A DNA stretch of 64,000 bases. It comes from Phaseolus vulgaris (taxonomy: Eukaryota > Streptophyta > Magnoliopsida > Fabales > Fabaceae). Shown here piece after piece: positions 57,892 to 64,000 of the stretch. The stretch is from assembly GCF_000499845.2 (NCBI RefSeq), contig NC_023755.2, positions 29,520,217-29,584,216 of the forward strand. Reading direction: 5' to 3'. How positions within the stretch are numbered: position 1 is the first letter of the stretch; each line of letters begins with the position of its first letter. The notes beneath the pieces are model-generated. The model was not told the origin of the DNA. It did not search any database and saw nothing but the letters and a program-made list of their open reading frames with translations. Both the position numbers and the translations under genes were made by a program.

Positions 57892-59023
57892 TGTTAGAAT
57901 GTATGGCTTTAAACTAGAGTGAGGGTGAATGGTTTAAAGGGGGTTTTTGAAAACTTTTTAGGATAGAATGAAATTCTTTGCAAGAAACCAGATTTAGGAA
58001 CTCAGTTTGCCAAGAACAAAGCTCAAAACAGAAAAGCAACAGAAAAACAATCGGTTGTTTCGCAGAAAAACAATCGGTTGTTTCGCAGAAACAATCGGTT
58101 GTTTATACCAGCATATAACAACAATTGAAATTAAAGAGTTTAAGGAAGAGAGAAATGCACAAACAGTTTATACTGGTTCACTCTTAACCCAAGAGCTACA
58201 TCCAGTTTCCCAGAAACCACTGGGGAATCCACCAGGTAATCAAATCCAGATTACATACACACACCACCAAAGAAGTGCCCTTGATCCCCTCAAGACACAC
58301 ACTTCCTTTGACTCAGCATATACACCACCAAGAATGTTGATATTGACAACCTCAAGAGCACACAACCCTTCTTGGCTTTACAACACCAGAATGTACACAA
58401 ATCACAAAACGAATTACACTGTTATAGAATCAACCGAAATCAATACAGAGTAATCCTATTCCACTTCTCTCTTGAATAACCAAAGCTCAAGTTCAAACTC
58501 AAATGCTTCAAAAACTCGTTGAAAAACTCAAATCTAATTTTATTTCTTATTGTTTGTTATAAAACATTAACAAATTATATATTGTATTCAAAACATGGTC
58601 AAAGCATTTAAAGTAGGAGCGTATTAAGTTATGAAATCAATTAAAGCTCTTTTAACAAACAAAATTGTTTTCTGTTAGGATTCCAAACAAACAATCGGTT
58701 GAAATAGCGAATCAATCGGTTGTTTGGGTTTGACAGCAAGTCAACCATCCAAAACAGTTTTCAAACTTTTTCAAAAACACCTAAGTATAAAACAATCGGT
58801 TGTTTCGACAAAACAACAGGTTGTTTTTCACTTAGTTTGAAAAACACTTTAAACTTAAAAGATTTGAAAACACTTAAGCTTTAGATTCAACAAAGAGTGG
58901 ATTACAAATATAATCTACCCCAGATCCTATTCTAAAGCACACCAACAACAACAAACACCTCCAACCTTCCATCAAACACAAATGATTTGGATTCTTCAAA
59001 GCTTGAACGCACTTGATTCAACA
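57892..59023 (-). repeat. SIRE-like LTR (1132 bp), minus strand
   Basis: Starts TGTTGAATCAAGTGCGTTC on the minus strand after a polypurine tract and ends AGCCATACATTCTAACA. It is rich in AACAACCGATTG palindromes, including three tandem 23-bp units on the plus strand at 58040-58104. The first 20 bp and the overall layout match the LTRs at 47606 and 5782, but the body is clearly diverged, so it is a related subfamily. Confidence 0.85.
58040..58104. repeat. Three tandem 23-bp repeats with palindromic core
   Basis: Two exact copies of CAGAAAAACAATCGGTTGTT plus TCG, and one shortened third copy (CAGAAACAATCGGTTGTTT), near the LTR 3' end. Each holds the AACAATCGGTTGTT core. Confidence 0.95.
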
Positions 59024-59441
59024 ATTTCCCCTTATTTGATGAAGACAAATCCCTGGTTGCTTGTGTTGGACTTGTTTGAATCTGAAGCAGTTCCTGCAAA
59101 ATAAATTTTAAGCAAAGCACAATATCTCTGATAGAAGGTTAGAGCAGTAAAACAAAACATGTTTTGTTTAACCAAAACAACAGCAAAAAACCACCAGAAA
59201 TACCAGCATATCAGCAACAAAACACCAAAATTAAGGTTCACTTAAACAAAACATCGAGTTTGCAGAAAATAAAAGACAACACAACATAAAATCTCCCCCT
59301 ATTTGTCTTCACAAATAGACAATAAGAAGAGATAAAAAGGAAATTGTTCCAAATTATACAGAATTTAAAAGCAAAAGCACTTAAAATGATACAGGGCAAA
59401 AACAATCGGTTGTTTCGATCATTCAACCGGTTGATTTTCCT

Positions 59442-60755
59442 TCAAACATTCTTGCCATACTGAAGTTCAAAGATTTGGTTCTGAACACCTTCAATTTGTT
59501 CATCCAGGGTCATAAACCGAGTATCCATGCTATTGAATCTGTTGTCAATGCTCTGGAAATTGGTCACACAAAGATCATGGAGATTTCTTTGATTTTCAGC
59601 AAAGCCATCAAGCCTATTCACCATGTATCTTTCAAAAGAAGACATAGAAGGCATCTCATCTCCTTGATGTCCTGCACTTGGTCCAGCTTCAAAGGTAGTT
59701 GCAGGATGATCTTCATTGTGAATATCCATATCAGCAGCTTGATCTTCTTCATCAAAATCAGCAACTGCAGCACTTGATGAGCCACCATGATCACCATCTT
59801 TGCTCACCCATTTTCCACTTATTTTGGTGAATCCCATCTTGCTTAGAGAGCTATTGTTCATTTCTTGTGTTGATTTAACCAACTTAGAGGTCTCATCTTC
59901 AAGATTCACTTCAAAATAGAGCAAGAATTTAGAGATTAAAACAACATAGGGATAGTGGTAGTCACTTAACCTCATGGATTTTTGCATATGTTCTTTGATG
60001 ATATGAATCCAGTTGATCTTGATCTTCTTCATGATGCAGTAGATGTATACAAGATCTTCTTCTGTTAAGACAGAATGGTTTCTCCCTCTTGGAGTTAGAA
60101 TCCAAGTAACAATAAGAGCAAACACCCTTTCATCCAACTTCAAGCCTCCAACAGAACAAGATCTCACTTGGGCTTGTTGATTCTTCAAGCAACTCTTGTA
60201 GTATTGGACTTTGTTGAAATCCTCCACTACTCCAAGATTTCCCTTGTTAATCCTTAGACCAGCATACTTTAAACCCGTTACTGCAGTCCACGTATCATGG
60301 GTAATCTCCATGTCTACACCTTTCACATGAGAAACAAGGTTGTTTCCTTCAAACTTAAGGTTGGTGTAGAATACCCGAATTAAATCAGGGTATATGTTTC
60401 CCTTCATCTCCAAATATCTTCTCAACAACTGATCTTTTAGAAGCTTTCTCACATTGTCAAGCTTTTGACTTTTTAGCCAATCAAAGGAAACAACTTTAAG
60501 GTTGTTGATCACCTTTGTGCTTGTTTCAAAACTATATCTCTCAATGAGCTCATTATCCCCTGAAAACCACCCCTCAAGTCTCCCTCCAGACCTCACAGCT
60601 CTTTTTTTGAAACAATATTCCCCATAGTTAACCGAAAAATATGAAAAGAAGAAGGTAGTGAAGTTATTGGAAAAACTGAATTCTGATTCAAGTGTTTTTC
60701 GAAGTAATTTCATTCTTGGCTTAAATTTTGCGAAAACCCTCTTTAAACCATTCAC
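59442..60755 (-). CDS. ORF3 of SIRE-like relic (putative plant transposon protein domain), 437 codons open
   Basis: The conserved region starts near residue 58 (GRLEGWFSGDNELIERYSFE), followed by VVSFDWLKSQ, GNIYPDLIRVFYTNLKFEGN, GLRINKGNLGVVEDFNKVQY, VGGLKLDERVFALIVTWILT, an acidic linker (residues 330-375) and a C-terminal heptad-like region (LDEQIEGVQNQIFELQYG). The homologue at 46043 is colinear but frameshifted. The listed ATG at 60755 is unlikely to be the natural start, because residues 1-25 translate antisense LTR sequence. The true N-terminus (MVGTPSS-like in the other copy) has been replaced. No signal peptide or membrane helix is apparent. The product's function is unknown. It is the longest uninterrupted transposon ORF in the window. 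Confidence 0.6.
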   Translation of the reverse strand: MNGLKRVFAKFKPRMKLLRKTLESEFSFSNNFTTFFFSYFSVNYGEYCFKKRAVRSGGRLEGWFSGDNELIERYSFETSTKVINNLKVVSFDWLKSQKLDNVRKLLKDQLLRRYLEMKGNIYPDLIRVFYTNLKFEGNNLVSHVKGVDMEITHDTWTAVTGLKYAGLRINKGNLGVVEDFNKVQYYKSCLKNQQAQVRSCSVGGLKLDERVFALIVTWILTPRGRNHSVLTEEDLVYIYCIMKKIKINWIHIIKEHMQKSMRLSDYHYPYVVLISKFLLYFEVNLEDETSKLVKSTQEMNNSSLSKMGFTKISGKWVSKDGDHGGSSSAAVADFDEEDQAADMDIHNEDHPATTFEAGPSAGHQGDEMPSMSSFERYMVNRLDGFAENQRNLHDLCVTNFQSIDNRFNSMDTRFMTLDEQIEGVQNQIFELQYGKNV

Positions 60756-60783
60756 CCCCCTCTAGTTTAAAGCCATACATTCT
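60690..60783 (+). repeat. Inverted SIRE-like LTR terminus
   Basis: The plus strand reads AATTTCATTCTTGGC, then CTCTTTAAACCATTCACCCC and GCCATACATTCTAACA. This matches the minus-strand LTR end at 57892-57985 in opposite orientation. It therefore forms a 2.8-kb-spaced inverted repeat with that LTR. Confidence 0.8.
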
Positions 60784-61474
60784 AACATCAAGAACACACA
60801 CTACTCTTTAGCAAAACACATAGTTTTCATAACAACCCTATGAAACTGCACCACACCAAATCACACAAAAATACAATGTTCAGAGAAGAAGAGAGTATAA
60901 TACACCTGGGTAAATCAAAGATTAAAGTTTAGAATTATAAGAAAACCCTATTTCACACTTGAGATGATCTAAAAGCTCTTTTAATTCTTTAAAACTGTTT
61001 TTTATTAATGTCTCTTTCTTGGTTAATGACAAATAGCGAAAACAACCTTTTTATACTTCAATCAGATGGTCAAAGTGTTTAAATCAAGAACCAAAATCAG
61101 TTTGAATCATTTAAAACATATTGGTACAACTTAATAGAACTTTGTTAAGGATTTTAGAAAAAAAACAGTTGAATTCTCGAAACAACCGGTTGAATTGGTT
61201 TGAAAACAAAGTCAAAACAAAGCCAAGTTTTTCAAACTCATTTTAAAATTCACTAAGTGTCAAACAACCAATTGAATCGACATTTCAATAGGTTGAATTT
61301 TCACACTCTTTAGAAAACTCATCTTTTTCAAAAGGATTAAGATTCAATTAACCTTGGATCATCTTAAAGAGTAGATTAACAATTCAAAGACTATTAGACA
61401 CACATAGAAAACCAACAACACTGTCTTAAAGCATTCCTCTTGGATTTGGAGACATCAAAGCACCTTGTTCAACA
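60784..61474 (-). repeat. SIRE-like 5' LTR part, minus strand
   Basis: Begins TGTTGAACAAGGTGCTTTG at 61474 and contains ACCGGTTGTTTCGAG and a TATA box (GAAGTATAAAAAGG, plus 61045-61058). It breaks off after GTGTGTTCTTGA at 60784, where the inverted terminus begins. About 300-400 bp of the normal LTR 3' part is missing. Confidence 0.75.
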
Positions 61475-61639
61475 AAAACTAGCATCATAGTCAATGTTAT
61501 TATCCTCTGAGCATCTCTTATAGTGGTGAAAAGAAAAATAATTTTAGAATGAAAAATTGGGGGAAGTAGTCTCGTAACACCCACCTACACCCACACCTAT
61601 AGATAAAGACATCATAGATGAGAAACAACAGGTGCTCCT

Positions 61640-61900
61640 TGTGATTTAACATATCCCATAGTATTCCAAGATTTCAAAACATTATTTTCAATTCTAGACC
61701 TGCATACTTCCCATTTTGCAGTATTTAACTTATTGAAAAACAAATAATAGATTTCTCATTCCTGCTTCGAGTGACCAATTGTAGCTTGGGTAATTGACAG
61801 AATCCTAGTAGGCAGAGCCTGTTGCAGTTCCAATATAGAATCGAAAGCCTCATTGGTTGAAGTCATCGAATCATATGTTATAGTTCCCTGCACATGTTCT
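61640..61900 (-). other. Unidentified exon-like fragment
   Basis: On the minus strand, after CGCTCCTTGTTGCAG, a stretch reads GTITYDSMTSTNEAFDSILE, then LQQALPTRILSITQATIGHS, KQE and a stop, with normal amino-acid composition. Further weak open frame continues to about 61640 (KWEVCRSRIENNVLKSWNTM). It resembles a piece of a spliced host gene and lies between transposons. I do not recognise the family, and it may be a relic. Confidence 0.3.
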
Positions 61901-62083
61901 TTCCTTTCAAATCCTTAAGATCTGCAACAAGGAGCGACAACATACCTTTGTGAGCATTAAATCATACTAATTTACTGCCTTAACAATCATATATATAAAT
62001 AGATTACTGACATAAAGCCAAATAATTAATCAACGAAAAAAATAAGGCCTTTTTTACCAATTCCCTAAAGTTATTACAAGGTT

Positions 62084-62283
62084 GGTTAACGAGATTTGAG
62101 ACACATAAATTAGATATTATTTTAGAGACTACAAATTTTATTGGTATGTAAAGTAGTTTCTATTATTGATAAGTAGTTTCTAAATTAGTATCTAATTATC
62201 TACCAAGGTTTTAGCTATCAACTCTAGAATCTAAATAATTGGTAGCTAAAACTTTGGTAGCTAATTAGATACCAATTTAGAAA
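62084..62283. repeat. MITE-like repeat, copy 3, with strong hairpin
   Basis: Contains TACCAAGGTTTTAGCTA (about 62201-62217) and TAGCTAAAACTTTGGTA (about 62253-62269), inverted arms with one mismatch. TAATTAGATACCAATTTAGA follows, the word shared with the copies at 20030 and 22560. The repeat is cut by a CACTA terminus at 62284. Confidence 0.55.
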
Positions 62284-62420
62284 CACTAGTGCAGAAAATG
62301 CATTTTACAACGACATTCTAGGCCGGTTAAACAAGAATCGGTGTAAACAACAACAATTTAATTTTTATTTTTTTTGTTAGTATGGTATATTACACCGGTT
62401 GCAGCAGCCTATATATCTTC
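62284..62420. mobile_element. Isolated CACTA terminus
   Basis: CACTAGTGCAGAAAATGCAT at 62284 is a canonical CACTA end, followed by subterminal-style words (CGACATTCTAGGCCGGTTAA, ACACCGGTTGCAG). No opposite end is found in the remaining window, so only about 130 bp survives or the element is truncated. Confidence 0.55.
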
Positions 62421-62515
62421 TTAGTCAATTCTTCAATCTACTATGTCAAAATTTTATTTTGAGCCAGAATTGCATCTGAAGTAATACAATCCAACATCCC
62501 ATTCTTTGGCTCAAT

Positions 62516-63298
62516 CTATCTATCATTATGGGTTTGATAATCTATTGATGTCAATGCATCAATAAACTTTGTTGCTTGTTCTACATCAACAACCATCAAT
62601 GTACCACCAACTACAACATCTAGAAACATTTTTGTATCAAATTTGAGGCCATTATGAAAGATATTCAATTGTGCAATATCTTTGAACCCATGATTTGGTT
62701 CTTTTCTCAGCATCACTTTGAATCTCTCCCATGTTTCACAAAATGTTTTGTATTGTCTGAACATAGAAATATCAGATTTTGCTTTTATGTAGAGGGATAG
62801 TGGAAAAAAGTCTATGTAAAAATTTATCCTTTACATCTTTCCAACTGGTAAGGCTCTAATTTGGATGGGATTTTAGTCATTCCTTAGCTCTTCCTGCCAT
62901 TAAGAAAGGAAACAAACACAGATAAAATTTTCAATATCACTTGATTGAAAGCCCATTGTCCCCACCAACTCATAGAATGTAGACAAATGTGTATATGGAT
63001 CCTCATGGTGCATTCCAGTAAATTGATGGGTATTGATCAGATTGAGAAATGCAGGTTTCATCTCCAAGGCCTTAGTAGCAGGTATTGTAATACTAGAAAA
63101 GTGCCTTGACCCCTACTACATAGCATAATCTCCAAGTGCTCTTTTAGGTTGTGGGGAGTGGAAAAGTGGTTGAGGATTATTCTCTAATTTCTCCTTGTTT
63201 TTCTTTTTCATCCTATTCTTCTGAGCTGCCTTTTCAATCTCCGATTCAAACTGTAATTGGTCTTTGGAAACCTGTCCTCTCAATATCACATAAGACAA
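62516..63298 (-). pseudogene. Athila-like Ty3/gypsy gag remnant
   Basis: On the minus strand the N-terminal part (63298-63116) ends with KRALGDYAM, the conserved start region of Athila-type gag. A middle part with HFSSITIPATKALEMKPAFL, then HHEDPYTHLSTF, lies in 63110-62900. The C-terminal part (62764-62516) reads TWERFKVMLRKEPNHGFKDI, LNIFHNGL and VVGGTLMVVDVEQATKFIDA. Stops and frame changes separate the parts. This is the capsid domain of an old element whose pol, if present, is lost: downstream (62420-62515) no further domain is seen. Confidence 0.8.
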
Positions 63299-63450
63299 CT
63301 CACTCCAGGATTAGCACAAGGAGTAACTACCAATAAAAATAAATTTTCAAAATTATAAAATTTAAAACAAATCAGAAAAAATAAAATAAAAATTATAAAC
63401 AATTAAAATATTCACAATATTTACGAATTTGTACTCTAGAATTAAAAGTG

Positions 63451-63470
63451 TTCCCCGACAACAACGCCAA
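63451..63470 (-). other. Primer-binding site (tRNA-Asp type) of Athila-like relic
   Basis: On the minus strand TTGGCGTTGTTGTCGGGGAA follows the LTR end by a few bases. The usual Athila/Tat site is TGGCGCCGTTGCCGGGGAA, so this is the same site with C-to-T type changes. Confidence 0.75.
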
Positions 63471-63475
63471 AAACT

Positions 63476-64000
63476 TGATGACTATTTTATGGCAAGTGTA
63501 CCGTGTCAGAAGTAATAAATTTGTCCCTAAAGACGGATGTCGAACACATAAGGAACATTTGAATTCTCAAGTATAATATTCACTAAATAGAAAACAAAAT
63601 GTAAAAGTTTGTTAGAAAAGTTGTTGTGTATGATGAATTTGCAATAATTTAAATAAAACAAAGTAAAAGATTTGTGTGATTCAATTGGAAAAATTGGGAT
63701 TGGGGTTCATCCTTCTCACTCGTCTGTATTTTTACAAAAAGATTATAATATTCAATTTTGATTGATACTGATGCACATATAAAAAACATTCATATTGATT
63801 TCTCGTATACAAAATTATTGAGTCTCCTAAATATCAATTTCTCACATATTTATAAAAACTCCTTATCATTACGAACAAATGTTATAAAGAAATTAAGATT
63901 TCAAATAAATTCTTAGAAGTACTTTCTACTCAAATCTAAGGATCAAAATCATGAATAATTCAAGCTTTGAGAATAAAATGATAATATCAATCATCAATCA
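63476..64000 (-). repeat. Athila-like LTR, continuing past window
   Basis: The LTR ends (minus strand) ...AATAGTCATCA at 63476, just before the primer-binding site. Its body includes the block GTACACTTGCCATAAAATAG and GACATCCGTCTTTAGGGACA, common in such LTRs. The other end is beyond position 64000. Confidence 0.7.

Larger units (their letters stand above)
57892..61474 (-). mobile_element. SIRE-like copia relic retaining only ORF3, minus strand
   Basis: On the minus strand: a 5' LTR part (61474 down to about 60784; starts TGTTGAACAAGGTGC), ORF3 (60755-59442), polypurine tract AATAAGGGGAAAT next to 59024, and a complete 3' LTR (59023 down to 57892; TGTTGAATCAAGTGC to ACATTCTAACA). No gag, protease, RT or integrase. 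Between the 5' LTR part and ORF3, about 95 bp (60690-60783) are an LTR 3' terminus in the opposite orientation. The flanks (ATATT at 57887-57891; AAAAC at 61475-61479) do not match, so the element has been rearranged since insertion. Confidence 0.78.

Noticed and set aside
59442..60755. ATG at 60755 as the natural start of ORF3
   Set aside because: Residues 1-25 come from antisense LTR sequence and the homologous copy begins differently; the conserved region starts near residue 58.
57892..61474. A complete LTR retrotransposon with target duplication
   Set aside because: Flanking pentamers differ, one LTR is partial and an inverted terminus interrupts the structure.

Overview
This 64 kb window is plant nuclear DNA, most likely from a warm-season legume (Phaseolus/Vigna type). 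The evidence is AT-rich spacers, GT-AG introns, tRNA-iMet and tRNA-Asp type primer-binding sites, legume-style MITEs and SIRE/Maximus-like copia LTRs. It is almost entirely a transposon graveyard around one intact host gene. I saw no rRNA, tRNA, CRISPR array or prokaryotic operon. The genus-level guess is inference from repeat style only.

Layout. 1-3.5 kb: a decayed Ty1/copia element whose 3' LTR carries a 5'-truncated LINE (10-bp target duplication). 3.5-5.8 kb: AT-rich spacer with a MITE and a small gene-like fragment. 5.78-17.99 kb: a three-tier nest. A SIRE-like solo LTR (TSD GTGCA) contains a Ty3/gypsy element with two 986-bp LTRs (TSD AGGTG). Its gag contains a 3.46-kb CACTA element (TSD CCT) carrying spliced-gene fragments, one resembling inositol-phosphorylceramide synthase. 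18.1-19.2 kb: LINE relic. 19.2-22.7 kb: spacer, MITE relics and microsatellites. 22.7-26.5 kb: a plus-strand, internally rearranged LINE. 26.85-32.55 kb: a long minus-strand LINE (RRM ORF1, endonuclease, RT, zf-RVT) with a 142-bp LINE insert flanked by a perfect 17-bp duplication.

32.6-40.7 kb: the low-repeat host segment. A six-exon G2-like/GARP MYB transcription factor gene (36480-39725, 364 aa) joins into one open frame with consensus splice sites and carries two EAR-type repression motifs.

40.7-57.9 kb: a minus-strand LINE split by a SIRE-like copia element (43138-53821). That element keeps gag and a third ORF but has lost pol, and its 3' LTR is interrupted by a 5.17-kb two-gene CACTA element (TNP2-like transposase; Transposase_24/Ulp1-like protein) with nested palindromic subterminal repeats. 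The LINE ORF1 also carries a 963-bp Mutator-like element. 57.9-61.5 kb: a minus-strand SIRE-like relic again retaining only ORF3, with an inverted LTR terminus. 61.5-64 kb: a gene-like scrap, a MITE, a CACTA terminus, and the gag, PBS and LTR of an Athila-like Ty3 relic running off the window.

Functionally the transposon genes are almost all broken by stops or frameshifts. Only the GARP gene, the Ulp1-like exons and the 437-codon ORF3 look structurally clean. The most unusual features are the gene-capturing CACTA element, repeated retention of ORF3 without pol, and the large subterminal palindromes of the second CACTA element.
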